Notes under the pieces: generated by a model
Databases searched by the model: none
What the model saw: only the letters and a program-made list of their open reading frames with translations
Told to the model about the DNA's origin: nothing
Origin: Achromobacter ruhlandii
Lineage (GTDB): Bacteria > Pseudomonadota > Gammaproteobacteria > Burkholderiales > Burkholderiaceae_B
Length of the DNA stretch: 64,000 nt
NCBI RefSeq assembly: GCF_902859695.1
Contig: NZ_CADIJL010000017.1
Span: 1 to 64,000, forward strand
Direction: 5' to 3'
Shown here: positions 28,760 to 37,315 of the stretch, one piece after another
Layout: each line of letters starts with the position of its first letter
Numbering within the stretch: the stretch's first letter is position 1
Translations under genes and position numbers: made by a program

Positions 28760-29401
28760 TCAGGCCTTGTTGTCTTCATCGACGCCCACGATGATGCGGG
28801 AGTCGGTGAGATACTGGTACGGCGGGACTTCGAGATTATCGGGAGCGGGCTTGTTCTTGTAGACCCGGCCTGCCAGGTCGAACGTGGAGCCGTGGCACGG
28901 ACAGAGGAATCCGCCTTGCCAGGAGGCGCCCATGCCGCCACCGCCGCCCGTTTCGAAGTGCGAGGTGGGCGAACAGCCCAGATGAGTACAGATGCCAACA
29001 CAGACGAAGATCTCGGGCTTGCGCGAGCGACCTTCGTTTTCTGCGTATTTGGGAGTGAAGCCGGGGCGTTTGGATTGAGGGTCCGCCAGGAGCGCGTCCT
29101 GGGTCTTGAGGCCGGCGATCTGTTCAGGAGACCGGTGGATGATCCAGACCGGCTTGCCACGCCATTCCACGGTTTTCATGGTGCCGACCGGGATATCGCC
29201 GATGTCGACTTCGACGGGAGCGCCGGCCGCGCGGGCTTTTTCAGAAGGGGAAAACGTGCTCACAAGCGGTATTGCCGTTGCGACACCTGCTACGCCACCC
29301 ACAGCACAGGCGGTGGTTACCCAGAAACGTCGCGAAGGATCGGGCGGCAGATTTGGATCAACCGCACCGTCATCATCATGCACCAGCGTATCCTGACTCA
29401 T
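28760..29401 (-). CDS. petA: Ubiquinol-cytochrome c reductase, Rieske iron-sulfur subunit
   Basis: A 213-residue Rieske protein with the twin-arginine motif DPSRRFWVTT followed by a hydrophobic anchor, and the 2Fe-2S ligands in CTHLGC and CPCHGS (around residues 135 and 158). It accepts electrons from ubiquinol and passes them to cytochrome c1. It is Tat-exported by family precedent, and tatABC lies in the same window. First gene of petABC; a TATAAT on the minus strand at 29499-29494 lies about 93 nt upstream. Confidence 0.97.
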   Translation of the reverse strand: MSQDTLVHDDDGAVDPNLPPDPSRRFWVTTACAVGGVAGVATAIPLVSTFSPSEKARAAGAPVEVDIGDIPVGTMKTVEWRGKPVWIIHRSPEQIAGLKTQDALLADPQSKRPGFTPKYAENEGRSRKPEIFVCVGICTHLGCSPTSHFETGGGGGMGASWQGGFLCPCHGSTFDLAGRVYKNKPAPDNLEVPPYQYLTDSRIIVGVDEDNKA

Positions 29402-29493
29402 CTTCCTATCCTTGTTGATGCGCCCGCTCTACGAGTAGCATCACTTCTGCGGCATCGGCTTCGCGGGAATATGTAACAACATAGCAACCGCGT

Positions 29494-29499
29494 ATTATA
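29494..29499 (-). promoter_or_regulatory. Putative -10 element of petABC
   Basis: A perfect TATAAT on the minus strand in the 140-bp region between divergent petA and mscL. No good -35 stands at 16-18 bp, so an activator or a different start may be involved. Confidence 0.45.
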
Positions 29500-29541
29500 G
29501 CGCCAGCCTACTGGTGGGCGTATCACGAAGGGAGTGCTTTT

Positions 29542-30000
29542 ATGAGCAAAGCGACTGGTTTCGTCAAAGAATTCCGAGATTTCGCTGTCAAAGGCAATGC
29601 GGTTGATTTGGCGGTTGGTGTGATCATCGGCGCGGCATTCGGGAAGATTGTCGATTCGCTGGTCAAGGATATCGTCATGCCGCTGGTGAACTTCGTGCTT
29701 GGCGGATCCGTCGATTTTTCGAACAAGTTCCTGGTGCTGTCGATGCCGGCCGGTTACAACGGGCCGATGACGTATGCCGATCTGACCAAGGCGGGGGCCA
29801 ACGTTTTCGCGTGGGGGAACTTCGTCACGATCATCATCAACTTCGTGTTGCTGGCGTTTGTGATCTTCTGGATGGTGAAGGCGATCTACAAGGCCCGCAC
29901 CAAGGCCGAGGAAACGCCGGCGCCCGCCGCGCCTGCCGCGACGCCCGAGGATGTGGCGTTGTTGCGCGAGATTCGGGATTTGTTGAAGAAGCAGCCTTGA
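29542..30000 (+). CDS. mscL: Large-conductance mechanosensitive channel
   Basis: The 152-residue protein has the MscL sequence from the amphipathic N-terminal helix ([26 protein letters not shown]) through TM1, a periplasmic loop and TM2 ([22 protein letters not shown]) to the charged C-terminal bundle ending [14 protein letters not shown]. It is a pentameric channel that opens under hypo-osmotic stress. The loop is a little longer than in E. coli, bringing the total slightly above the usual 136. AGGGAG stands before the ATG. It is monocistronic, with a terminator right after the stop. Confidence 0.97.
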   Translation: MSKATGFVKEFRDFAVKGNAVDLAVGVIIGAAFGKIVDSLVKDIVMPLVNFVLGGSVDFSNKFLVLSMPAGYNGPMTYADLTKAGANVFAWGNFVTIIINFVLLAFVIFWMVKAIYKARTKAEETPAPAAPAATPEDVALLREIRDLLKKQP

Positions 30001-30012
30001 GGTGAATGGAAG

Positions 30013-30035
30013 AGCGCCCTGTGGGGCGCTTTTTT
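30013..30035 (+). terminator. Rho-independent terminator of mscL
   Basis: AGCGCCC (30013-30019), TGTG loop, GGGCGCT (30024-30030), then a run of six T. It begins 13 nt after the mscL stop. Confidence 0.9.
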
Positions 30036-30080
30036 ATTGGTTCAGTGGGGTTGTTTGCTTGCGGGGGGGCTTCGTAGGCC

Positions 30081-30245
30081 GCCCGGCGCGGGTGGTCGCG
30101 GGCGGGGCGCGCCTGCGATTGCGGTCCGGAGCGTTCGCTCCGGACTGCCCCGTGCTCAACCTCGTGGCCGCCTGTCGGCGGCTGCCTTCGGTTTCCGCCG
30201 GGCGCATCTGACGGCGCGCCCCGCCCGCGACCACCCGCGCCGGGC
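30081..30245. repeat. Long perfect inverted repeat with two internal hairpins
   Basis: Two identical 33-bp arms in inverted orientation (30081-30113 and 30213-30245) enclose 99 bp. Inside are two further perfect stems: GTCCGGAGC-GTTC-GCTCCGGAC (30124-30145) and GCCGCC-TGTC-GGCGGC (30167-30182). The whole would fold as a long stem capped by a three-way junction. No convincing reading frame crosses it. It occupies most of the first half of the 488-base gene-free stretch 30001-30488. Confidence 0.8.
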
Positions 30246-30310
30246 TACCGGTTTCGAGGTTTCATGCGCTGCTGGACCGAGGCGGCATGGGAGGGGCTTG
30301 TGTTGCCCGC

Positions 30311-30346
30311 CAAAACCGGCTGCGCGGGCAGCCGGTTTTGGCATAC
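30311..30346. terminator. Strong hairpin downstream of the Nif3-like gene
   Basis: GCCAAAACCGGCTGC and its complement form a 15-bp perfect stem around GCGG, with TTTT on the 3' side in either direction. It lies about 145 nt after the Nif3-like stop on the minus strand. The rest of 30346-30488 shows nothing I can interpret. Confidence 0.6.
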
Positions 30347-30488
30347 GTGCTTCTGGGGAGTGGTAGGGGGTGCGCTGCGCGCTGGCGGTGAGTGTCGCGG
30401 GTGGCCCGGCGGCGTTCAGACGCTGCGTGGCTGCGGGTGGGCGAGTACGCGCACGGATCAGCGTTGCGGCCATACCCTTTCGTTGCCG

Positions 30489-31265
30489 TTACACCGGGTT
30501 GTCCAGGTCCACGAATTCCACCTTGATGCCGAAGCGCTCGGCCACGGCCTGGCCCAGGGCCTGGACGCCGTAGCGTTCGGTGGCGTGGTGGCCGGCGCCG
30601 AGGAAGGCGACGCCGGTTTCCTGCGCCAGGTGGAAGGTGGATTCGGAGGCTTCGCCGGTGATGTAGGCGGTGGCGCCGGCGTCGATGGCGTCGGCGAGCA
30701 TGCCCTGGGCGCCGCCGGTGCACCAGGCGATGCGGGCGACGGGCTGGTCGGGGTTGCCGACGACCAGGGGCTGACGGCCCAGGCGTTGCTGGATGCGGGC
30801 GGCGAGCTGGCCGAGCGTGGCGAGGTCGGGGGCGGCGCCGAGCCAGACCAGGTTGTCGGGGCCACAGGTGCGCGGGGCGCCGTCGTCGCGGCGTTCGGGT
30901 TCGAGGCCGAGGACGCGGGCCAGCTGGGCGTTGTTGCCCAGGGTGGGATGGGCGTCCAGGGGCAGGTGGTAGGCGAAAAGGTTGAGGTCGTTCTTCAGCG
31001 CCAGCGCCATGCGGGTACGGCGTGTGCCGATGACGCGGCGGTCCTCGTTGCGCCACATCCAGCCGTGGTGGACCAGCACCGCGTCGGCGCCGCGTTCCAC
31101 GGCGATACGCAACAGCGCTTCGCTGGCGGTGACACCGGTGATAATGTGTCCGACTTCGGATCGGCCTTCCACCTGCAGCCCGTTGGGGCAGTAGTCCTTG
31201 AAACGGGCGGCTTGCAGGGTGTCGTCCAGCCAGGCGGCCAGGACGTGGGAGTCCACTTTACTCAT
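30489..31265 (-). CDS. Nif3-like dinuclear metal centre protein (YbgI family)
   Basis: The ATG at 31265 is preceded by AGGA and gives MSKVDSHVLAAWLDDTL (258 residues); a further ATG at 31286 is less likely. The family's metal ligands are visible: VHHGWMWRNE (near residue 68), AYHLPLDAHP (near residue 100) and, at the C-terminus, LGAGHHATERYG and KVEFVD. Nif3/YbgI proteins form toroidal hexamers with a dinuclear metal site. The family is often annotated GTP cyclohydrolase 1 type 2, but its physiological reaction is unsettled. Its start is 19 bp from that of the divergent DegS-like protease. Confidence 0.9.
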   Translation of the reverse strand: MSKVDSHVLAAWLDDTLQAARFKDYCPNGLQVEGRSEVGHIITGVTASEALLRIAVERGADAVLVHHGWMWRNEDRRVIGTRRTRMALALKNDLNLFAYHLPLDAHPTLGNNAQLARVLGLEPERRDDGAPRTCGPDNLVWLGAAPDLATLGQLAARIQQRLGRQPLVVGNPDQPVARIAWCTGGAQGMLADAIDAGATAYITGEASESTFHLAQETGVAFLGAGHHATERYGVQALGQAVAERFGIKVEFVDLDNPV

Positions 31266-31284
31266 TGCTAGTCCTATCAGAAAC

Positions 31285-32445
31285 ATGCGCCGATATTGGC
31301 TGATCTTCGCTCAGGCCGTCACGGTCTGCCTGGCTATTCTATTCGTCGTCACCACCTTGCGGCCGGATCTGCTGCGGCTGGTCGGGCCGGACGCCGCGCC
31401 GGCGGCGACGCCGCAGGCGGTCCTGGCCCCCGCCAGGCCGCTGGCGGGGGCGGTGTCCTATGCCGATGGGGTGGCGCGCGCCGCGCCGTCGGTGGTCAAC
31501 GTCTACACCACCAAGCACGTGGATGTGCCGCTGGTGCCGCTGCCGGACGATCCGATCCTGCGCCAGCTGTTCGGCCAGGTGCCGGGCGTGAGCCGGCGGC
31601 AGGCCAGCACCAGCCTGGGCTCGGGCGTGGTGGTCAATCATGATGGCTACGTGCTGACCAATTATCACGTGGTGCAAGCCGCGGATGCCATTGAGGTGGC
31701 GCTGGCGGACGGGCGCAAGGACTCGGCCAAGGTGGTGGGGGCGGACCCGGACACCGACCTGGCGGTGCTGAAACTGGCGACGCTGCGCAACCTGCCGGCG
31801 GCCACGCTGGCGCCGGACCGCGGCCTGCGGGTGGGCGATGTGGTGCTGGCCATCGGCAATCCATTCGGCGTGGGGCAGACCACCACACAGGGGATCGTGT
31901 CGGCGCTGGGCCGCAACGGGCTGGGCCTGAATACGTACGAGAACTTCATCCAGACCGATGCCGCGATCAATCCGGGCAATTCGGGCGGCGCGCTGGTGGA
32001 CGCGCAGGGCAACCTGGTGGGCATCAACACGGCCATCTATTCCGAGTCGGGCGGCTCGATGGGCATCGGCTTCGCCACGCCGATCGACATCGCGCGCAAG
32101 GTAATGGACGAGATCGTCAAGACCGGCGGCGTCAAGCGCGGCTGGCTGGGGGTGGAGCCGCAGGACCTGACGCCGGAGCTGGCGCGCGCCTTCCAGATGG
32201 ACCGCGAAGTCCGCGGCGTGATCATCGCCGGCGTGCTGCGCGACGGGCCCGCCGCCAAGGGCGGCCTGCGGGTTGGCGACATCGTGCAGACGGTGAATGG
32301 CAAACCGATGATGGATACTTCCGGGCTGCTGGCCGCGATCGCGCAGTTGACGCCGGGCCAGCGCGCGACGCTGGGCGTGCTGCGTGGCGGCAAGGTGACC
32401 GAGGTGACGGTGATGGTGGGAACGCGGCCGGGGCTGCCGCGCTAA
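31285..32445 (+). CDS. DegS/AlgW-like membrane-anchored serine endoprotease with one PDZ domain
   Basis: The 386-residue protein starts MRRYWLIFAQAVTVCLAILF, an uncleaved N-terminal anchor, then a periplasmic trypsin-like domain with His128 (LTNYHVVQ), Asp158 (PDTDLAVLK) and Ser233 (NPGNSGGAL), and a single PDZ domain (about residues 275-375, GVIIAGVLRDGPAAKGGLRVGD). One PDZ plus an N-terminal anchor matches DegS/AlgW rather than DegP, which has two PDZ domains and a cleaved signal. DegS proteins sense misfolded outer-membrane proteins and cleave an anti-sigma factor, releasing the envelope-stress sigma factor. No such sigma gene lies here. Confidence 0.9.
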   Translation: MRRYWLIFAQAVTVCLAILFVVTTLRPDLLRLVGPDAAPAATPQAVLAPARPLAGAVSYADGVARAAPSVVNVYTTKHVDVPLVPLPDDPILRQLFGQVPGVSRRQASTSLGSGVVVNHDGYVLTNYHVVQAADAIEVALADGRKDSAKVVGADPDTDLAVLKLATLRNLPAATLAPDRGLRVGDVVLAIGNPFGVGQTTTQGIVSALGRNGLGLNTYENFIQTDAAINPGNSGGALVDAQGNLVGINTAIYSESGGSMGIGFATPIDIARKVMDEIVKTGGVKRGWLGVEPQDLTPELARAFQMDREVRGVIIAGVLRDGPAAKGGLRVGDIVQTVNGKPMMDTSGLLAAIAQLTPGQRATLGVLRGGKVTEVTVMVGTRPGLPR

Positions 32446-32508
32446 CGGCGCTGCCGCGCTACGGGACCGCAGGGCTTCGGGATAGCAGGGCTTCGGGATA
32501 GCAGGGCT
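32433..32508. repeat. Short tandem repeats between protease and XRE genes
   Basis: Two degenerate copies of a 16-bp unit resembling GCTGCCGCGCTAACGG (32433-32448 and 32450-32465) are followed by 2.5 copies of GCAGGGCTTCGGGATA (32469-32484, 32485-32500, 32501-32508). They start inside the protease stop region and run into the 3' end of the XRE gene. Confidence 0.75.
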
Positions 32509-32899
32509 AACGGGACTGCCGAGACGGCCCGGGACGACGTGGCCGGCATGGAGTGTCGAGCACCAGGCGCACGACCTGCAGCACGCGCTTGCGGGTGGTT
32601 TCGGGTTGGTGCCGCAGCAGCGCGCAGATTTCGGCGCAATAGGCATCGGTTCGTTCTTCTTCGCGCGGCTCGGGCATGGCGGCGGCCTGCGCCACCATGC
32701 CATCGGCCAGCCAGGGGACCTGCGTATCCAGCGCCCGCGCCAGCCGTTGCAGCGTGGCGCGGGTGGGCGCGTAGTGTTCATCGCGGGTAAGGATGCGGTG
32801 GATGCAGGACTGCGGCACGCCGGAGATGCGGGCAAGCTGGTTCTGGCTTTTGATGCCGCGCCACCGCATCAGGGTGCGCAGGCGTAGGGCGAGCGACAT
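32507..32899 (-). CDS. XRE-family helix-turn-helix regulator
   Basis: A 130-residue protein with an N-terminal Cro/C1 HTH: IKSQNQLARISGVPQSCIHRIL (residues about 16-37) followed by the family helix ATLQRLARALDTQVPWLADG. The middle (about residues 70-105) is a helical region, EERTDAYCAEICALLRHQPE, perhaps for dimerisation. The C-terminal CRPRRPGPSRQSR is low-complexity and encoded partly by the tandem repeats, so the true C-terminus may have been altered by repeat slippage. Targets unknown; it converges on the protease gene. Confidence 0.78.
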   Translation of the reverse strand: MSLALRLRTLMRWRGIKSQNQLARISGVPQSCIHRILTRDEHYAPTRATLQRLARALDTQVPWLADGMVAQAAAMPEPREEERTDAYCAEICALLRHQPETTRKRVLQVVRLVLDTPCRPRRPGPSRQSR

Positions 32900-32962
32900 G
32901 GCTGCAATGTAAGTTTGCAGTCACCACCGGACAAGCGGAAACGGTCCGTTTATGCAATGACA

Positions 32963-32985
32963 ACGGGGCCCGCAAGGGGCCCCGT
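32963..32985 (-). terminator. Hairpin downstream of tatC
   Basis: ACGGGGCCC (32963-32971) pairs with GGGCCCCGT (32977-32985) around 5 nt, followed on the minus strand by TTGTCATT, a weak U-run. It would end the his-tat transcript about 20 nt past the tatC stop. Confidence 0.55.
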
Positions 32986-33004
32986 CAGGATCGGCAACGA
33001 GGGT

Positions 33005-33796
33005 TCAGTGGCGCTCGGTCAGCGAGCCGTCGTTCACGGCTTCGTCGGCGCCGGGCTTGGGCGTGACCATGCGCGCGCAGATCAGTCCCAGCTCGTACAG
33101 CAGGCACAGCGGCACCGCCAGCATGAACTGGCTGACCACGTCGGGCGGCGTCACCACCGCGGCGATGATGAAGGCGCCGACCACCACGTAGCCGCGCGCG
33201 CTCTTGAGCTTGGACAGTTCCACCACGCCCATGCGCACCAGCAGCACCACGGCCACCGGCACCTCGAAGGTGATGCCGAACGCCATGAACATGGTCATGA
33301 CGAAGCTCAGGTAGGCCTCGATGTCCGGCGCCGGCGTGATCGATTGCGGCGCGAAGGTGGCGATGAAGTGGAAGACCGTGCGGAACACCACGAAATAGCA
33401 GAACGCCATGCCCGCGATGAACAGCAGCGTGCTGGAGATGATGAGCGGCAGCGCCAGGCGCTTCTCGTGCTTGTACAGGCCGGGCGCGACGAAGGCCCAG
33501 GCCTGGTACAGCACCACCGGCAACGCGACGATGAAGGCGGCCATCATGGTGACCTTGACCGGCACCATGAAGGGCGTGATGACGCCGGTGGCGATCATGC
33601 GGGTGCCTTGCGGCAGCGAGGCCAGCATGGGCTGGGCCAGCACGTCGTAGATGGCGGACGCGCCGGGGTAGATGAACAGGATGATGAACACCGCCACCAC
33701 CGCGCCGACGGCGCGCAGCAGGCGGGTGCGCAGTTCGACCAGGTGGGAGATGAAGCTTTCCTGCTGGCCGTCTTCTTGGGAGGCGTCCTGGGTCAC
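33005..33796 (-). CDS. tatC: Twin-arginine translocase subunit TatC
   Basis: The 263-residue product has six hydrophobic helices and TatC signatures: the N-terminal SFISHLVELRTRLLRA, where the conserved Glu helps bind RR signal peptides, FVAPGLYKHEKR, and the final-helix VTPPDVVSQFMLAVPLCLLYELG. The start is a GTG inside GTGA, overlapping the tatB stop by 4 nt. TatC with TatB forms the receptor complex for folded Tat substrates such as the Rieske protein encoded nearby. Last gene of the tat cluster. Confidence 0.97.
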   Translation of the reverse strand: MTQDASQEDGQQESFISHLVELRTRLLRAVGAVVAVFIILFIYPGASAIYDVLAQPMLASLPQGTRMIATGVITPFMVPVKVTMMAAFIVALPVVLYQAWAFVAPGLYKHEKRLALPLIISSTLLFIAGMAFCYFVVFRTVFHFIATFAPQSITPAPDIEAYLSFVMTMFMAFGITFEVPVAVVLLVRMGVVELSKLKSARGYVVVGAFIIAAVVTPPDVVSQFMLAVPLCLLYELGLICARMVTPKPGADEAVNDGSLTERH

Positions 33797-34251
33797 GTTG
33801 TCGTTCCGGAGGGCGTGGCGGGCTTGTTGGCCGGCGGGGTCTCGCTGGCGGCCGGGGCGCCGGCGCCAGCCGTATTGGCGGGCACGACGTGCGGGTCGGC
33901 GGGGGCGGTGGTTTCGGCGCCGGCCGTCAGCGCGGGCTTGCCGCTGGCTTCACGGGCGACTTCGTCGAGTTCGGCGCGGAATTGCTGCACCGGCTCCTGC
34001 AAGGCGTTGTGGGTATCGTTCAGCGACTGGTGCACATCCTGTGCCGCGGTCTCCATTTCGCTCTTGAATTTGCGCAGCTCGTCCAGCTCGATCTCGCGCT
34101 GGATATCGGATTTCACGTCATTGACGTAACGCTGCGCGCGGCCCAGCAGGTGGCCGACCGTGCGGGCGACCTTGGGCAGGCGTTCGGGGCCGATGACGAT
34201 CAGCGCGACGACGCCGATCACCATCAGTTCAGTGAGGCTGACATCAAACAT
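33793..34251 (-). CDS. tatB: Twin-arginine translocase subunit TatB
   Basis: The 152-residue protein starts MFDVSLTELMVIGVVALIVIGPERLP, the TatB N-terminal helix ending with the conserved Glu-Arg-Leu-Pro hinge, then an amphipathic helix (KVARTVGHLLGRAQRYVNDV) and a variable charged and Pro/Ala-rich tail. The ERLP hinge with the long tail marks it as TatB and not TatA. It forms the substrate receptor with TatC. Located 71 nt after tatA and overlapping tatC. Confidence 0.96.
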   Translation of the reverse strand: MFDVSLTELMVIGVVALIVIGPERLPKVARTVGHLLGRAQRYVNDVKSDIQREIELDELRKFKSEMETAAQDVHQSLNDTHNALQEPVQQFRAELDEVAREASGKPALTAGAETTAPADPHVVPANTAGAGAPAASETPPANKPATPSGTTT

Positions 34252-34322
34252 TCGACGGCCGCTCGGGAATTGAGGCTATGAGGGCCGGCCGGTGCAGGCC
34301 GGGCCCGGGGGCGCGCAGGCGC

Positions 34323-34550
34323 TCAGGAGTTGGACTTTTCCTTGGCCTGCACGTCGATGGTGTCGCCGGCCACGCGTTGCTGGGCGATGGGTTCGGCCGG
34401 CTTGTCGCTGTTGGCGTCCTTCATGCCTTCCTTGAAGCCCTTGACGGCGCCGCCCAGGTCCGAGCCGATGTTGCGCAGTTTCTTGGTGCCGAAGATCAGC
34501 GCCACAATGACCAGAACGACCAGCCAATGCCAAATGCTAAAGCTACCCAT
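34323..34550 (-). CDS. tatA: Twin-arginine translocase subunit TatA
   Basis: A 75-residue protein with one N-terminal helix ([20 protein letters not shown]), the [24 protein letters not shown] hinge and amphipathic helix typical of TatA, and a short polar tail. It forms the pore-like oligomers that pass folded proteins across the inner membrane. It starts 14 nt after the HIT protein gene stop, so it is transcribed with the his genes upstream. Confidence 0.97.
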   Translation of the reverse strand: MGSFSIWHWLVVLVIVALIFGTKKLRNIGSDLGGAVKGFKEGMKDANSDKPAEPIAQQRVAGDTIDVQAKEKSNS

Positions 34551-34564
34551 GATGGTTCTCCGTA

Positions 34565-34933
34565 TTACGCAGTGGGGGCCATGCGCCCTTTCCAGGGTCG
34601 CTGACCGCCGATGATGTGGAAATGCAGATGCGGGACTTCCTGGCCGCCTTCGACGCCAGAATTGATCATGATGCGAAACCCGCCATCAGGGCCCGGGGTG
34701 CAACCGTTTTCAGCGGCAAGCCGCGGCGCCAATGCCATCATTCTACCCAACCAACCTGCGTCCTCGGCCGTAATATCCTGCATGGATGTGACATGACGTC
34801 GAGGGATCAGCAATAAATGCACCGGCGCGGCCGGGTTGATATCGTGGAATGCAACAAAGTCCTCGTCCTCGTAGACCTTCTTGGACGGGATCTCGCCAGC
34901 GGCGATCTTGCAGAAAATACAGTTGGCGCTCAT
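34565..34933 (-). CDS. HIT family purine nucleoside phosphoramidase, HinT-like
   Basis: A 122-residue HIT protein: N-terminal [41 protein letters not shown], and the histidine-triad motif HLHFHIIG near residue 105, whose histidines hydrolyse nucleoside phosphoramidates and AMP-lysine-type adducts. Cytoplasmic. It lies 15 nt after hisE and 14 nt before tatA. Its location in the his-tat transcript is common in betaproteobacteria but functionally unexplained. Confidence 0.95.
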   Translation of the reverse strand: MSANCIFCKIAAGEIPSKKVYEDEDFVAFHDINPAAPVHLLLIPRRHVTSMQDITAEDAGWLGRMMALAPRLAAENGCTPGPDGGFRIMINSGVEGGQEVPHLHFHIIGGQRPWKGRMAPTA

Positions 34934-34948
34934 TTTTCCGGTTCCGTG

Positions 34949-35299
34949 TCAGTCCTGGGGACGGCTGGCCTTCTCGGCCAGGCCCGACAGCCCTTCGCGG
35001 CGGGCCAGTTCGGCCAGCACGTCGTCGGGGCGCAGGTTGAAGTGCGTCAGCGCCACCAGGCAATGAAACCACAGGTCGGCGGTTTCGCTGACGATGCGTT
35101 CGGGCACGCCGTCCTTGGCGGCCATGACCAGCTCGGTGGCTTCCTCGCCGATCTTCTTGAGGAAGGCGTCGGGGCCCTTGGACAGCAGCTTGGCCGCGTA
35201 CGAGGCCTTGGGATCGCCGCCATTCTCGGGGCGGCGGGTCTCCAGCGTGTCGGCGATGCGGGCCAGGACGTCGTGGGCGGTCAGGGGCGAGTCGGTCAT
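34949..35299 (-). CDS. hisE: Phosphoribosyl-ATP pyrophosphatase
   Basis: The 116-residue protein from the ATG at 35299 ([20 protein letters not shown]) is a stand-alone HisE of the MazG-like all-alpha fold; its key acidic motif is [17 protein letters not shown], whose Glu residues bind Mg, with [13 protein letters not shown] as the second metal helix. It hydrolyses PR-ATP to PR-AMP, histidine-pathway step 2. The start overlaps the hisI stop by 4 nt, so the two are coupled. HisE and HisI are separate here, unlike the fused HisIE of enterobacteria. Confidence 0.96.
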   Translation of the reverse strand: MTDSPLTAHDVLARIADTLETRRPENGGDPKASYAAKLLSKGPDAFLKKIGEEATELVMAAKDGVPERIVSETADLWFHCLVALTHFNLRPDDVLAELARREGLSGLAEKASRPQD

Positions 35300-35700
35300 T
35301 TGTAGATCAGTTCGGGGTCTTTCAGCACCGGGTCCACGGTAACCCAGGCGGCCTGGTCGGTCTGCCCTTCCAGGCGGCGGTAGAAACAGCTGGCGCGGCC
35401 CGTGTGGCAGGCGATGCCGCCTTCCTGGTGCACCTTGAGCAGCACTACGTCGCCGTCGCAGTCCAGGCGCAGCTCGTGCACCTGCTGCACGTGGCCGGAT
35501 TCCTCGCCCTTGCGCCACAGGCGCTGGCGCGAGCGCGACCAGTACACCGCGCGGCCGGTGGCGGCGGTCTCGGCCAGCGATTCGCGGTTCATCCAGGCCA
35601 CCATCATGATCTGGCCGTTGTCGGCGTCCTGCGCGATGGCGGGGATCAGGCCGTTCTCGTCGAAGACGACGTCGGCCATCCAGCTGGGTTCGTTGCTCAT
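35296..35700 (-). CDS. hisI: Phosphoribosyl-AMP cyclohydrolase
   Basis: A 134-residue HisI starting [20 protein letters not shown], with motifs [29 protein letters not shown], the Asp cluster LDCDGD that binds Mg, and the zinc ligand Cys/His pair in [12 protein letters not shown]. It opens the adenine ring of PR-AMP in step 3. A second ATG 6 nt upstream is an alternative start. It lies 2 nt after the hisF stop and overlaps hisE. Confidence 0.96.
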   Translation of the reverse strand: MSNEPSWMADVVFDENGLIPAIAQDADNGQIMMVAWMNRESLAETAATGRAVYWSRSRQRLWRKGEESGHVQQVHELRLDCDGDVVLLKVHQEGGIACHTGRASCFYRRLEGQTDQAAWVTVDPVLKDPELIYK

Positions 35701-35702
35701 CG

Positions 35703-36521
35703 TCATATCCTTACTTCGATGCCCTGCTCGGCCATGAAGCGCTTGCATTCCCCGACCGTGTGCTGGCCGAAGTGGAAGATGCTGGCGGCCAGCACGGCGC
35801 TGGCGCGGCCGGTGGTGACGCCGTCGGCCAGGTGCTGCAGGGTGCCGACGCCGCCCGAGGCGATGACCGGCACCGGCACGGCATCCGACACGGTGCGGGT
35901 CAGTTCCAGGTCGAAGCCGGATTTGGTGCCGTCGCGGTCCATGCTGGTCAGCAGGATCTCGCCGGCGCCGTAGGCGGCCATGCGGCGGGCCCAGGCCACG
36001 GCGTCCAGGCCGGTGGCCTTGCGGCCGCCGTGGGTGAAGACTTCCCAGCGCGGCGCTTCGCCCGCGGCCGAGACCCGGCGCGCGTCGATCGCCACCACCA
36101 CGCACTGCGAGCCGTGGTAGTCGGAGGCCGCGCGCACCAGTTCCGGATTGGCCACGGCGGCGCTGTTGATGCTGATCTTGTCGGCGCCGGCGTTCAGCAG
36201 GCGCTGGATGTCGGACACCTGGCGCACGCCGCCGCCCACCGTCAGGGGGATGAAGACCTGCGAGGCGACCTGCTCGATGATGGGCAGGATCAGGTCGCGG
36301 CCATCGCTGGTGGCGGTGATGTCCAGGAAGGTGAGCTCGTCGGCGCCCTGCTCGTTGTAGCGGCGGGCGATCTCGACGGGGTCGCCGGCGTCGGCCAGGT
36401 TGACGAAGTTGACGCCCTTGACGACCCGGCCGGCGGTGACGTCAAGGCAGGGAATGATGCGGCGGGTCAGCGCGCTCTGGGCGGGCGCGCCCGCCCCGGA
36501 GGTACTGCTGGAGGTGGTCAT
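35703..36521 (-). CDS. hisF: Imidazole glycerol phosphate synthase, cyclase subunit
   Basis: The ATG at 36521 overlaps the hisA stop (ATGA). The 272-residue (beta/alpha)8 barrel shows [15 protein letters not shown] with the catalytic Asp, [30 protein letters not shown] with the second Asp, and [12 protein letters not shown]. It has about 15 extra N-terminal residues (Ser/Gly-rich) relative to most HisF. It joins ammonia from HisH to PRFAR, producing IGP and AICAR. Its partner HisH is encoded just upstream. Confidence 0.97.
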   Translation of the reverse strand: MTTSSSTSGAGAPAQSALTRRIIPCLDVTAGRVVKGVNFVNLADAGDPVEIARRYNEQGADELTFLDITATSDGRDLILPIIEQVASQVFIPLTVGGGVRQVSDIQRLLNAGADKISINSAAVANPELVRAASDYHGSQCVVVAIDARRVSAAGEAPRWEVFTHGGRKATGLDAVAWARRMAAYGAGEILLTSMDRDGTKSGFDLELTRTVSDAVPVPVIASGGVGTLQHLADGVTTGRASAVLAASIFHFGQHTVGECKRFMAEQGIEVRI

Positions 36522-37258
36522 TTGGCCAATTCGTCGGCGCGGGCCTGCGCCGCTTGGAAGTTGAGCGTGCCTTCGTAGATGCTGCGGCCCAGGATGGCGC
36601 CTTCGACGCCCTCTTCCTCGACGGCGCACAGCGCCTCGATGTCCTGGATGCCGGCGATGCCGCCCGAGGCGTACACGGGGATGCGCACGTGCTGCGCCAG
36701 GCGCACGGTGGCCTCGACGTTCACGCCCGACAGCATGCCGTCGCGGCCGATGTCGGTATAGATGATGGCTTCGCAGCCGTAGTCCTCGAACTTCTTGGCC
36801 AGGTCGAGCACGTCGTGGCGGGTCAGCTTGCTCCAGCCGTCGGTGGCGATCTTGCCGTCGCGGGCGTCCAGGCCGACGATGATCTGGCCGGGGAAGGCGC
36901 CGCAGGCGTCCTGCAGGAAGCCCGGGTTCTTGACCGCGGCGGTGCCGATGATCACGTAGGAGATGCCGGCGTCGAGGTAGCGCTCGATGGTGTCGAGGTC
37001 GCGGATGCCGCCGCCGATCTGGACGGGGATGTCGTCGCCGACGGCGTCCAGGATGGCCTTGATGGGCGCTTCGTTCTTCGGTTTGCCGGCGACGGCGCCG
37101 TTCAGGTCGACCAGGTGCAGGCGGCGGGCGCCCTGTTCGAGCCATTTGGAGGCCATGGAGGCGGGGTCTTCGGAGAACACCGTTGCATCGTCCAGGTCGC
37201 CCTGGCGCAGACGCACGCAGCGTCCGTCTTTGAGATCGATGGCGGGGATCAGCAGCAT
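36518..37258 (-). CDS. hisA: ProFAR isomerase
   Basis: A 246-residue barrel enzyme starting [17 protein letters not shown], where the Asp is catalytic, with [28 protein letters not shown] holding the second catalytic Asp, and [12 protein letters not shown]. It converts ProFAR to PRFAR in step 4 of the histidine pathway. It overlaps hisF by 4 nt and lies 57 nt after hisH. It is paralogous to HisF, as usual. Confidence 0.97.
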   Translation of the reverse strand: MLLIPAIDLKDGRCVRLRQGDLDDATVFSEDPASMASKWLEQGARRLHLVDLNGAVAGKPKNEAPIKAILDAVGDDIPVQIGGGIRDLDTIERYLDAGISYVIIGTAAVKNPGFLQDACGAFPGQIIVGLDARDGKIATDGWSKLTRHDVLDLAKKFEDYGCEAIIYTDIGRDGMLSGVNVEATVRLAQHVRIPVYASGGIAGIQDIEALCAVEEEGVEGAILGRSIYEGTLNFQAAQARADELAK

Positions 37259-37315
37259 GGTGGGCAGCGGGAAAATATGGGGTTGAACGGGCTGGCGCGC
37301 GTCGGCCGGGTGGGC

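Noticed and set aside
28580-29476. A 298-codon plus-strand frame between petB and mscL
   Set aside because: It is antisense to petA and the petB 5' end; petA has clear Rieske motifs on the minus strand.
30262-31056. A minus-strand 264-codon frame rich in Arg and Pro covering the Nif3-like gene
   Set aside because: It is an out-of-frame reading of the Nif3-like gene plus the non-coding palindromic region.
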